Shown here: positions 1 through 7,494 of the stretch, in pieces | Layout: each line of letters starts with the position of its first letter | Numbering within the stretch: position 1 is the stretch's first letter | Source: Bacillota bacterium | GTDB lineage: Bacteria; Bacillota; SHA-98; UBA4971 | Assembly (NCBI GenBank): GCA_012689375.1 | Contig: JAAZLO010000014.1 | Span: 1-33,882, forward strand | DNA: 33,882 nt | Direction of reading: 5' to 3' | Notes under the pieces: model-generated | Told to the model about the DNA's origin: nothing | What the model saw: the letters and a program-made list of their open reading frames with translations, nothing else | Database searches by the model: none | Made by a program: the position numbers and the translations under genes

Positions 1-125
1 CCTTAGTTTGGCTGAATGCTATTCTGCAAAGTAATGTGTAACCTTTGGAACCGCCGTATACCGAACGGTACGTACGGTGGTGTGGGAGGTCGGCTACCCA
101 ATTAATGGGTAGCCTCCTACCCGAT
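1..125 (+). mobile_element. 3' end of a group II intron (domains V and VI), probably bacterial class C
   Basis: Positions 50-81 fold as a group II domain V. There is a 9-bp lower stem (50-58 with 73-81), a 2-nt bulge (71-72), a 4-bp upper stem (59-62 with 67-70) and a GAAC tetraloop (63-66). This is followed by a domain VI-like hairpin with a perfect 9-bp stem, GGCTACCCA (92-100) with TGGGTAGCC (106-114), and a CCTACCCGAT-type 3' end near 125. The shortened upper stem and a CGC-like triad in the lower stem fit class C introns, from memory of that family. The intron body and maturase would lie left of the window. The exact 3' boundary is an estimate within a few bases. Confidence 0.75.
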
Positions 126-146
126 TGGGAGAGGAAGTAGATAGGG

Positions 147-1217
147 TTGGTAAGACTCGAATCAATTTCGAAAGTGTTTCGAACAGGCTCGTCCCAAATA
201 GTCGCTCTTAAAAATGTAACTCTCCATGTGGCGCCCGGTGGAATTTTCGGAGTAATTGGGCTTTCCGGGGCGGGGAAGAGTACTCTAATCAGGTGTATTA
301 ACATGCTTGAAATACCTGACGGGGGAAAGGTTTACGTGGATGGGCATGAGATTACTGCACTCAAAAACAGGGAACTCCGCGAGGCACGAAAAAAAATAGG
401 TATGATATTTCAACATTTTAATTTGCTTTCATCCCGCACCGTCCTAGAAAACGTAGTTTTCCCTTTGGAAATAGCAAAAGTAGAAAGACATGAAAGGGAA
501 AAAAGGGGAAGAAAGCTTCTCGAACTAGTAGGTCTTGAGGATAAGGAGAATGCTTACCCTGCACAGTTAAGCGGTGGCCAGAAACAGAGGGTGGGAGTTG
601 CACGCGCCTTGGCAAACGATCCAAAAGTGCTTTTATGTGATGAACCGACGTCATCCTTGGATCCACAAACAACACGTTCTATCTTGGGCTTGCTTGATAC
701 AATCAACAAAAATCTTGGACTGACCATTATTTTAATCACTCATGAAATGGATGCAATCAGGCAAATATGTGATGAAGTAGCTGTAATTGCAGATGGGGAA
801 ATAGCTGAACTTGGGCGGGTTATAGATATATTTACCTGTCCGGTTCATGAGACAACAAAAGGCATGGTTCGGGGGTTGAATGGGATAGATGCTCCTGACT
901 GGGCTATCCGAATCCTGGAAGCATCAGCAAAGGCAAAGGATAAAAAGGTGATAAAGTTGTCCTTTGTAGGTGAGTCTACCGGACAACCTATAATATCGTC
1001 AATTGTCCGGGATTTTGGGGTGGATATAAATATTCTTACCGCCCAGATTGATCACATCAGATCAGTCCCCTTCGGTGTTATGCTTGTCGAGCTTTCAGGT
1101 AATAATGACAAAATTATGGAAGCTATAGATTATTTACATGATATCGGAGTATCTGTTGACATTATTGATGATATCAGCGGCTTTATGACAAAAATGAACG
1201 GAGGTGCAAATCTTTAG
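147..1217 (+). CDS. metN: Methionine ABC transporter ATP-binding protein MetN
   Basis: Cytoplasmic ATPase of the MetNIQ importer, which takes up D/L-methionine. Over 356 aa the sequence shows Walker A GLSGAGKST (38-46), Q-loop Gln89, signature LSGGQ (141-145), Walker B VLLCDEP (161-167) and the H-loop in ITHEMD. A C-terminal NIL (ACT-like) domain from about residue 275 is typical of MetN and binds methionine to inhibit transport. The start is TTG at 147, preceded by GAGGAAG at 131-137; no better start is present. The stop overlaps the metI GTG by one base. No S-box (SAM riboswitch), the usual leader of this operon in Firmicutes, can be seen, because the intron 3' end lies immediately upstream. 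Confidence 0.96.
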   Translation: MVRLESISKVFRTGSSQIVALKNVTLHVAPGGIFGVIGLSGAGKSTLIRCINMLEIPDGGKVYVDGHEITALKNRELREARKKIGMIFQHFNLLSSRTVLENVVFPLEIAKVERHEREKRGRKLLELVGLEDKENAYPAQLSGGQKQRVGVARALANDPKVLLCDEPTSSLDPQTTRSILGLLDTINKNLGLTIILITHEMDAIRQICDEVAVIADGEIAELGRVIDIFTCPVHETTKGMVRGLNGIDAPDWAIRILEASAKAKDKKVIKLSFVGESTGQPIISSIVRDFGVDINILTAQIDHIRSVPFGVMLVELSGNNDKIMEAIDYLHDIGVSVDIIDDISGFMTKMNGGANL

Positions 1218-1879
1218 TGATTGATTCCCGTTTGGTTCAAGTTATTATTAACAGCCTTGGAGAAACCCTTTATATGGTTGGGGTGTCTTGTGCCCTTGCT
1301 GTGATTTTTGGGTTACCTATAGGAATCATATTGGTGGTTACGGAAAAACAAAGCATTCTGGAAAACCGTGGTATAAACCAGACTTTCCAAGCTATAGTCA
1401 ATATAGGAAGATCAGTGCCTTTCGTTATCTTAATGGTGGCAATAATGCCTTTTACAAGATTTCTTGCAGGGACCTCCATTGGTACAACTGCAGCTATTGT
1501 TCCACTGACTCTGGCTGCAATTCCTTTTGTTGCAAGGATGGTTGAAACATCCCTCCGTGAAGTTGATCCCGGTGTCGTTGAAGCTGCTCAGGCTATAGGG
1601 GCATCTCCTTGGGATATTATAGCAAAGGTTTTAATTCCTGAGGCAAAACCTTCACTGATATTAGGAATTACAATCACCGCAATTAATCTAGTAGGTTATT
1701 CTACTATGGCAGGGGCTATTGGTGGCGGAGGGCTTGGGGATCTTGCTGTAAGATATGGATATCAGAGATTTCGTGGTGATGTAATGTTAGCTACAGTTAT
1801 CATTTTGGTTCTTTTGGTTCAAGGGATTCAAATGGTTGGAGGAACGTTGGCAAAAAAGGTGGATCACAAAAAAGGTTGA
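1217..1879 (+). CDS. metI: Methionine ABC transporter permease MetI
   Basis: Inner-membrane permease of the MetNIQ importer, 220 aa, the usual length for MetI. Five or so hydrophobic segments are visible. The EAA-type cytoplasmic loop that contacts the ATPase lies around EAAQAIGASPWDIIAKVLIP (about residues 120-140), followed by the family's AGAIGGGGLGDLA stretch. The start is GTG at 1217, overlapping the last base of the metN stop, which indicates translational coupling. A 121-nt gap separates it from metQ. Confidence 0.95.
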   Translation: MIDSRLVQVIINSLGETLYMVGVSCALAVIFGLPIGIILVVTEKQSILENRGINQTFQAIVNIGRSVPFVILMVAIMPFTRFLAGTSIGTTAAIVPLTLAAIPFVARMVETSLREVDPGVVEAAQAIGASPWDIIAKVLIPEAKPSLILGITITAINLVGYSTMAGAIGGGGLGDLAVRYGYQRFRGDVMLATVIILVLLVQGIQMVGGTLAKKVDHKKG

Positions 1880-2000
1880 TATTTGTGGTCTTTTAGATAT
1901 GCATGTTTAGTAGTCTTCCATTCTCAGGCAGTAATATGTGAATTGTTATGGGGAAGAAGCTACTATATGAATAAAGACATGAAGAAAAGGAGGAATAATA

Positions 2001-2846
2001 ATGAGAACAAGATCGAAAAAGGAAAACAATTATACGGTATTCCGCGCCTTACTGGTGGTTTCCGTACTTATGTCGGTGCTATATATCGGTGCGGCCTGTA
2101 GTGAGGCAGTGGGACCTACAAAATTAAGGGTAGGTGCAACCCCGGTCCCTCACAGTGAAATTCTAGGACTTGTGGAGCCAGTCCTGAAGGATAAGGGGAT
2201 CTTTCTGGAAATTATTGAGTTTACTGACTATGTGACCCCGAATCTTGCATTAAATGATGGTGATATAGATGCAAATTACTTTCAGCATATCCCGTACCTG
2301 GAGGAGTTTGCCGGGGACAGAGGCCTAGATATTACTTATATTGCCCGTGTACATATTGAACCTATAGGGGCTTATTCAAAAAAAGTCAGTAAGATAGAGG
2401 ATCTTAAGGATAAGGCAAAAATCGGGATCCCCAATGATCCGACAAACGGCGGTCGTGCACTTTCACTATTACAGGAAGCAGGGGTTATAAAACTTGCAGA
2501 TGAAGCCGGCATAACTGCAACAAAATATGATATAATCGAAAACCCCAAAAATGTTCAGATTATTGAGCTCGAGGCACCTCAACTTCCAAGATCTCTTGAA
2601 GATTTGGATCTTGCCGTTATAAATTCAAATTACGCTTTGGAGGCAGGGCTCGTTTCTACAAGAGATGCTCTTATTCTTGAAGATGCAGACTCGCCTTACG
2701 TAAATGTATTGGCAGTACGCACTAAAGATAAGGATAAGGTGGCCCTAAGGGAACTCGCGAAAGCTTTAACTTCTGATGCCGTATCGGAATTTATATCTGA
2801 AAAATACTCAGGTTCGATTGTTCCCGCCTTTGGATTGGAGTTCTAA
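2001..2846 (+). CDS. metQ: Methionine-binding lipoprotein MetQ
   Basis: Extracytoplasmic substrate-binding protein (NlpA/MetQ family) of the methionine importer, 281 aa. The N-terminus is basic, then hydrophobic, and ends at Cys33 in YIGAAC. That is a plausible but imperfect lipobox, with Gly where Leu is usual at -3. The mature part begins with KLRVGATPVPHSEIL and contains the family stretches DGDIDANYFQHIPYL and NPKNVQIIELEAPQLPRSL. The start ATG at 2001 has AAGGAGG 5-10 nt upstream. A rho-independent terminator follows at 2854-2897, so this closes the operon. Confidence 0.95.
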   Translation: MRTRSKKENNYTVFRALLVVSVLMSVLYIGAACSEAVGPTKLRVGATPVPHSEILGLVEPVLKDKGIFLEIIEFTDYVTPNLALNDGDIDANYFQHIPYLEEFAGDRGLDITYIARVHIEPIGAYSKKVSKIEDLKDKAKIGIPNDPTNGGRALSLLQEAGVIKLADEAGITATKYDIIENPKNVQIIELEAPQLPRSLEDLDLAVINSNYALEAGLVSTRDALILEDADSPYVNVLAVRTKDKDKVALRELAKALTSDAVSEFISEKYSGSIVPAFGLEF

Positions 2847-2853
2847 AATAAAT

Positions 2854-2897
2854 AAACCAACCTGCGGGTGAAACTTTTAATCCGCAGGTTGGTTTTC
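2854..2897 (+). terminator. Rho-independent terminator of metNIQ
   Basis: Perfect 14-bp stem (2854-2867 with 2882-2895), 14-nt loop, with a T-run in the 3' arm and immediately after it. It lies 8 nt after the metQ stop. The complementary A-run means it may also terminate the convergent radical SAM gene, which ends at 2929. Confidence 0.85.
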
Positions 2898-2928
2898 CAT
2901 TCTATATATAATACAGTAGTTATTTTAG

Positions 2929-4311
2929 CTATGTTGCCTTCGATTTAAGATCAGGTTGCTGTTTTTTTACATGATTCTTTTCCCATAAATCATCTGCTAT
3001 CTCGCCCCATGCTTTAGCATATCCATGGAGGGGTTGACAAAGGACTGAAGCAGTTAGTTTATCTGTCTGGGTTGGGTAAGCCCCAGTCTCCTCTACCATT
3101 TGCTGCAGTCTCTCAGGATTATCAATTAAGGGGCATGGTCTAAGGAGATTCTCGTTAAAGGGGATTGATTCTTGGTATGCTTTAAACAACGGTGATTTCA
3201 ATGCTTCCACTAAACTTGTATCTTTAATATTCATATTTGCATAATGTATAAACGCACATGGCTCAACTTCACCTGTGGCATTAATGTGGAAGTAGCTTCT
3301 TCCTCCTGCTATACATCCGCCTGAAGCCCAACCGTCATTCCAGAAGTCCACCACAAAGATGGGTTTTTCCGTGCGCCATTTATTAACTGCCTTATAAAGG
3401 TTTCGTCTTTGATCAGGTGTTGCCATGTATTCAAGATCAGCCCCACCACCTACTGGAACATAAGTAAACAGCCAACCGAAGATGCAACCCTTATCCACCA
3501 TTAGATCGATAAACTCGTCACTTTCAATTATTTCTGCGTTATCCCTGGTATAGGTAGCGGAAAACCCGTAGACGACGCCTGCTTCACGCAGATTATCCAT
3601 GGCTTGCATAACCTTTTTAAATACACCTTTACCGCGCCTGTCATCTGTTTGTTCTTCGAAGCCTTCAACGCTTATTGCAAAAGTCAGGTTTCCAATCTCC
3701 GCACATCTTTTTGCTGTTTCCTTATCAATCAAAGTTCCATTTGTGAATATATGAAATAGAAGTTCATCGTATTTTTCCGCCAAAGACAGGAGATCCTCCA
3801 TCCTTACGGTGGGTTCACCGCCTGAGACCACTATGAAGCGAATTCCCAGCTCTTCAGCTTCCCCGATGACCCTATCCAAGGTCTCATAATCCATATCCTT
3901 AGTGCGGTCGTATTCCGCTGCCCAGCACCCTTTGCATCTAAGGTTACATCTTCCCGTGGGATCGATGAGCATTGCCCACGGTATATGGATACCATATTTT
4001 TCTTCGGCTCGTTTACGATAAGAAGGGGCCAATATGCCTGCATGGACAAAGAAGTTAATACCTGTCTTATCACGAACATTGGGAGAAACCTGATTGAGGG
4101 TCCTTATTGCAAGTTTACGCCAGTTATTATCTTCTTCCTGCATAGCTTTAGCCCATGAACGGGTATATTCCTTATGTTTGGGGTCCCGCGCTAAAGTTTC
4201 GCCCCATTGAAGCATTCTGACAAGGTTTTTTTCAGGCTCATTTGATAAGTATTTAAGAATTTGCTTAATAACTGCTTCTCCGAGCATGGCTTTTGCGCCT
4301 CTGAACGCCAT
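2929..4311 (-). CDS. Radical SAM protein with SPASM-like C-terminus
   Basis: Radical SAM enzyme of 460 aa with the 4Fe-4S motif CNLRCKGC (C122, C126, C129), the GGEPT motif (SAM binding) and C-terminal cysteines (SGGCIAGG, EPCAF, RPCPL, VLCQPL) spaced like an auxiliary-cluster SPASM/twitch region. It is MoaA/NifB/PqqE-like (COG0535), but the substrate cannot be read from the sequence. An N-terminal extension of about 110 residues precedes the barrel. The gene lies 93 nt downstream of an arsR gene on the same strand, so it is probably the regulator's target and in the same transcript. No precursor peptide gene is visible nearby. Confidence 0.9.
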   Translation of the reverse strand: MAFRGAKAMLGEAVIKQILKYLSNEPEKNLVRMLQWGETLARDPKHKEYTRSWAKAMQEEDNNWRKLAIRTLNQVSPNVRDKTGINFFVHAGILAPSYRKRAEEKYGIHIPWAMLIDPTGRCNLRCKGCWAAEYDRTKDMDYETLDRVIGEAEELGIRFIVVSGGEPTVRMEDLLSLAEKYDELLFHIFTNGTLIDKETAKRCAEIGNLTFAISVEGFEEQTDDRRGKGVFKKVMQAMDNLREAGVVYGFSATYTRDNAEIIESDEFIDLMVDKGCIFGWLFTYVPVGGGADLEYMATPDQRRNLYKAVNKWRTEKPIFVVDFWNDGWASGGCIAGGRSYFHINATGEVEPCAFIHYANMNIKDTSLVEALKSPLFKAYQESIPFNENLLRPCPLIDNPERLQQMVEETGAYPTQTDKLTASVLCQPLHGYAKAWGEIADDLWEKNHVKKQQPDLKSKAT

Positions 4312-4336
4312 AGTATGTGCCTCCTTTATAGAAAAC

Positions 4337-4368
4337 TTGTTATTTCAGCGTACCTGCTAAAATAACAA
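4337..4368 (-). promoter_or_regulatory. Inverted repeat between arsR and the radical SAM gene
   Basis: TTGTTATTT (4337-4345) pairs with AAATAACAA (4360-4368), and an inner CAG/CTG extends the stem. It sits in the 93-nt gap before the radical SAM start and could be an attenuator, an mRNA processing hairpin or an operator. No downstream T-run makes it a clear terminator. Confidence 0.4.
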
Positions 4369-4404
4369 AATCAGGATACTGCCTACCATAAACCGGGTAC
4401 ATTA

Positions 4405-4707
4405 TTATAAACCAAACATTTGTTTTCGATCGAGAAGCGTATTAAGGAAATTCCGTGCCTCCTCGAGGAAGGAATGGTTCATGCTGCACAGGGTATACTT
4501 GCCATCCCTATGCAATCTAACCAAGCCAGCCTCTCTCAGCACTTTAAGTTGTTGGGAAATGGCAGATTGACTGATTCCAAGTTGCCTCTCGAGTTCTCCA
4601 ACACTAAATGTCTTTGATGAAACCAGGTCTAGTATTTTAAAACGTGTTTCCTGGCCAAGTGCCCGAAATGCCTGGACCGGATCTCTCGACTCTGTTATAG
4701 ACCCCAC
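4405..4707 (-). CDS. ArsR-family winged-helix transcriptional regulator
   Basis: 100-aa ArsR/SmtB-type repressor. Visible parts are the dimer/wing helix ALGQETRFKILDLVSS, the recognition region GELERQLGISQSAISQQLKV and the wing GLVRLHRDGKYTLCSM. The classical ArsR metal motif ELCVCDL is absent. The only cysteine sits in the wing (TLCSM), so the effector is unknown. The GTG start at 4707 abuts its GGAGG with no spacing. An ATA codon 9 nt further in would be ideally spaced, so the true start is uncertain. The gene is in line with the radical SAM gene downstream, and a dyad overlaps its promoter region (4798-4819). Confidence 0.9.
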   Translation of the reverse strand: MGSITESRDPVQAFRALGQETRFKILDLVSSKTFSVGELERQLGISQSAISQQLKVLREAGLVRLHRDGKYTLCSMNHSFLEEARNFLNTLLDRKQMFGL

Positions 4708-4766
4708 CTCCCTGGTATTGTTAAAGTAACATCATGTACCGTTTGTCCCCAACAATAACATCCTTC

Positions 4767-4796
4767 ATAGTAAAGGAAACATTTAACAAACGTCAA
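4767..4796 (-). promoter_or_regulatory. Putative sigma-A promoter for arsR
   Basis: On the minus strand a -35 TTGACG (4796-4791) is followed by an 18-nt spacer and a -10 TACTAT (4772-4767), about 60 nt upstream of the arsR start. These are good matches to the vegetative consensus. Confidence 0.5.
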
Positions 4797-4797
4797 T

Positions 4798-4819
4798 CAT
4801 ATTACCATTCACTAATATG
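4798..4819. promoter_or_regulatory. Candidate operator dyad upstream of arsR
   Basis: Perfect 7-bp inverted repeat CATATTA-N8-TAATATG, abutting the -35 of the arsR promoter. Its AT-rich dyad form is typical of ArsR-family sites. Autoregulation is inferred from position only. Confidence 0.4.
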
Positions 4820-4976
4820 TTAAACCCTGTTATTACTCTTGTCAATGTTGATTTTCAAATAAAGACTCAAAGAGTTCAAGGCTAAGACCTAACCTCGTTT
4901 ACTTAAAGGATACAGGTCCATATGTAGAGAATATTAGCATATATATCTTCTGCTCGCAATGAAAGGAGGGAAGGGC

Positions 4977-6635
4977 ATGGGATTTACTGTTCGGAAAGCT
5001 ATAGACTTGGGATATCTCGACAAGTGTACCTTATTAGCAGGCAGAAGTGGACTTGATCGTCAAATAAAGGCAATCAGTGTTATTGAGGTCCCTGACGGCT
5101 GTTCGTGGATTCGCGGTGGAGAGCTGGCGGTAACAGCACTTTTCGGGGTGAAAAAAAGTCTTAAAATGCAAGTTGCACTTGTAGAAAATTTAGCGAAGTC
5201 AGGAGGGGCAGGTCTTGTTATTTTTTATACTGGCAGATATATGGAATCACTGTCAGGAAACTTAGTAAATGCGGCTGAAAGATTCGGATTACCGCTTTTT
5301 CATGCAAGGGATCCGGATATGACTTATGCAGATTTAATAATGCCGATAACAGAGGAACTTGCTTTACGTAGATTTTCAAAGGATGTTATAGCATTAACCC
5401 GTAGCATAGATACAGGGGATGATTCCGAAGCTTGTGATCCTATAATGGGAGTCCTATCCGAAAGACTGGGGAAAAGCGTGGTATTATTAAACTCCGGGTT
5501 TAAAAAGCTTGAAGAATACATTCCAATAAGGGGCCGGGAAATCAATGCTTCACTAATAGAGATGTGTAAGCACAAATATGAGTCACAGGATTATCGGCTT
5601 ATAAATGGCGGCATTGTTGAGATTGAAGTCTACCCGGAATCTACAACCATGCTCCTGTGTAAAGTCAAAAGCAGTCATAATCAAGAGGCAAAATACCTGC
5701 TTATTGCAGAGGTCCCGAGGGGTATGGCAATCAGGGGTTCCAAGGCTTTCGTTTCAATTGTGCTCAAGCTATATGAGGCTCTCCATATGCAAAGAAAAAG
5801 GATCGACAGAAAGCATATAAGATATCAAAACGATTTTATAGTGGGCCTTCTTGATGGGAAACTGTCTTCGCCTGATATTATTGCGGAAAGGGCAAAACTC
5901 CTTGGCCTTAATATGCAGGACAAAAAGTATATAATTATCATAACCGGGGCAGAGACTAATGACAATAGCCCGGACATTGACTACATTTCTCAGGCTCTTA
6001 GGGGCATTAGTCCAGACAGCATATGCCTCCCCAGACATAACGAAATTATTGTTGCACCGGGATGTCTGGAAGGGGATCCTCACCGATCTAAAACAGAGCT
6101 TATTACGAAATTAACCAAACATATAAATAAATATTTTAAGGGGTACGTTCTATTGGGTATTGGCCTTTGCCAGCCGAGTTTTATTCATCTTCGTTGTAGC
6201 TATAATGAGGCGCGTGAGGCTATCCGACTTTATCGGGCACTGCCTTTTAAATTGCGTACCTGTGAGGATGCGGCTACAATAGTACGCTACAGAGATGTTA
6301 AATACTTAGTTTTAGCTGAACAACTGGCGGAAAACCCTTTAAATAAGAAATTCGGGGAGGATATCCTCAAACCTGTTATGGATTATGACAGCACTTATGG
6401 AAGTGAATTACTTGATACAATGCTCATATATATCTGGGAGGGTTTGGATACAGGGAATGCAGCAAAAAAACTGTTTATTCATAGAAACACATTAAGATAC
6501 AGGTTACAGACAATTCGTGATCTGCTTAAAGAAGATCCGTTTGCCCAAGGTAATCTCCCCAAGTATTTTATGGCCCTCTGTACCACACTGTTTAATCCAG
6601 ATCGGGAAAATAGGGATTTAACTGATCCAGATTAA
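4977..6635 (+). CDS. PucR/CdaR-family transcriptional regulator
   Basis: 552-aa regulator. It has an N-terminal PucR ligand-binding domain (about 1-125, containing IEVPDGCSWIRGGELAVTA) and a central GGDEF-like/CdaR-type region. A C-terminal PucR helix-turn-helix contains the hallmark IHRNTLRYRLQTIRDLL. Relatives activate purine, proline or other nitrogen catabolism genes in response to a small ligand. The ATG at 4977 is chosen because AAAGGAGGG ends 6-7 nt before it; an in-frame ATG at 4959 lies upstream of that ribosome binding site. The gene is convergent with the racemase gene, with stop codons overlapping by 3-4 nt. This suggests it controls the neighbouring minus-strand catabolic group. 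Confidence 0.92.
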   Translation: MGFTVRKAIDLGYLDKCTLLAGRSGLDRQIKAISVIEVPDGCSWIRGGELAVTALFGVKKSLKMQVALVENLAKSGGAGLVIFYTGRYMESLSGNLVNAAERFGLPLFHARDPDMTYADLIMPITEELALRRFSKDVIALTRSIDTGDDSEACDPIMGVLSERLGKSVVLLNSGFKKLEEYIPIRGREINASLIEMCKHKYESQDYRLINGGIVEIEVYPESTTMLLCKVKSSHNQEAKYLLIAEVPRGMAIRGSKAFVSIVLKLYEALHMQRKRIDRKHIRYQNDFIVGLLDGKLSSPDIIAERAKLLGLNMQDKKYIIIITGAETNDNSPDIDYISQALRGISPDSICLPRHNEIIVAPGCLEGDPHRSKTELITKLTKHINKYFKGYVLLGIGLCQPSFIHLRCSYNEAREAIRLYRALPFKLRTCEDAATIVRYRDVKYLVLAEQLAENPLNKKFGEDILKPVMDYDSTYGSELLDTMLIYIWEGLDTGNAAKKLFIHRNTLRYRLQTIRDLLKEDPFAQGNLPKYFMALCTTLFNPDRENRDLTDPD

Positions 6636-7378
6636 CCGAGACTACAAACCAGATCCATTTCTTCCCTTGACGGACTTTTATAAGCCCACATTTTACTATG
6701 GCTAAAGCCGAACCGTTTCTTTAGCTCAACTAAAAATTCGGCGTATTTTAAAGGTGCGGCAACTGCATCAATTACCGGAATTCCTATTTCTTCCTGGAGG
6801 TCTCTAAAAAAGCCAAGCTGCGCCGTACACCCAAGGATAATTACTTCAGCCATATCTTCCTCCATAGATCTCTTTGCAAGATCCGTTAACCTATCACGGG
6901 TGTGGCTCGGGTTCTTTCGGAATTCATGAACATCCAGATCTGCAGACTTGAATGATACTATGTTCTCATTAAATCCATGGTTTAAGAGATTACTTTTCAT
7001 TTTCGGTATACACTTCGGTTTGCTGACAATGACGGAAACACGCCGACCCAGTGTTATGGCGAGATGTAATGAGGACTCGCCCGGGGCAACGACAATTAGG
7101 CGATCTGTGATTTCGCGGGATTCATGCAACCCTGTATCATAAAAGCATCCTATAATTGCAGCATCATAACCTTCCTGTTCTGCCTGTCTTACCAAATTCA
7201 CTGTATCAAGGAGAACGCCAGCTTCATAGTAATGATAGTTGAGATGGGACGGACCTTTTTTTAAGGATACAACATTGATACATGTTTCAGGCTTCTTAAG
7301 AGAATCGAGGAATATTTTTATGGGCAGATCCAAGGCACTTATTCCAATTGGATTGATCCACATGATTCGTCTTTTCAC
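6632..7378 (-). CDS. Aspartate/glutamate/hydantoin racemase family protein
   Basis: 248-aa member of the Asp/Glu/hydantoin racemase superfamily (COG4126 type). The two catalytic cysteines expected for the two-base, cofactor-free mechanism are present: Cys78 in IIGCFYDTGLHE and Cys184 in IILGCTAQL. The phosphate/carboxylate-binding VVAPGESSLHLA is also seen. Allantoin, hydantoin and maleate-type isomerases share this fold, so the substrate is not fixed. The stop overlaps the stop of the convergent PucR gene. Upstream on the same strand, after a strong hairpin without a U-tract (7419-7452), lies a solute-binding protein gene, suggesting one transcript. Confidence 0.85.
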   Translation of the reverse strand: MKRRIMWINPIGISALDLPIKIFLDSLKKPETCINVVSLKKGPSHLNYHYYEAGVLLDTVNLVRQAEQEGYDAAIIGCFYDTGLHESREITDRLIVVAPGESSLHLAITLGRRVSVIVSKPKCIPKMKSNLLNHGFNENIVSFKSADLDVHEFRKNPSHTRDRLTDLAKRSMEEDMAEVIILGCTAQLGFFRDLQEEIGIPVIDAVAAPLKYAEFLVELKKRFGFSHSKMWAYKSPSREEMDLVCSLG

Positions 7379-7418
7379 GGTTGTCCTCCCACTCTTGCTT
7401 TCTATGTATTGATGGATC

Positions 7419-7452
7419 CGGTAGGGGGACCTTATAATAAGGCCCCCTACCG
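7419..7452 (-). other. Strong intercistronic hairpin without U-tract
   Basis: CGGTAGGGGG (7419-7428) pairs perfectly with CCCCCTACCG (7443-7452). CCTT/AAGG extends the stem past one bulged A. No T-run follows on either strand. It lies between the solute-binding protein and racemase genes. A role as an mRNA-stabilising or differential-expression element fits better than a terminator. Confidence 0.55.
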
Positions 7453-7494
7453 ATTCCCATAGCGGAGCAGTTTTTTATTTAAGTTTATCCGATA

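Noticed and set aside
1883-2101. Small open frame spanning the metI-metQ gap
   Set aside because: It overlaps the metQ ribosome binding site and signal peptide in another frame, with low-complexity Asn/Lys content and no ribosome binding site of its own.
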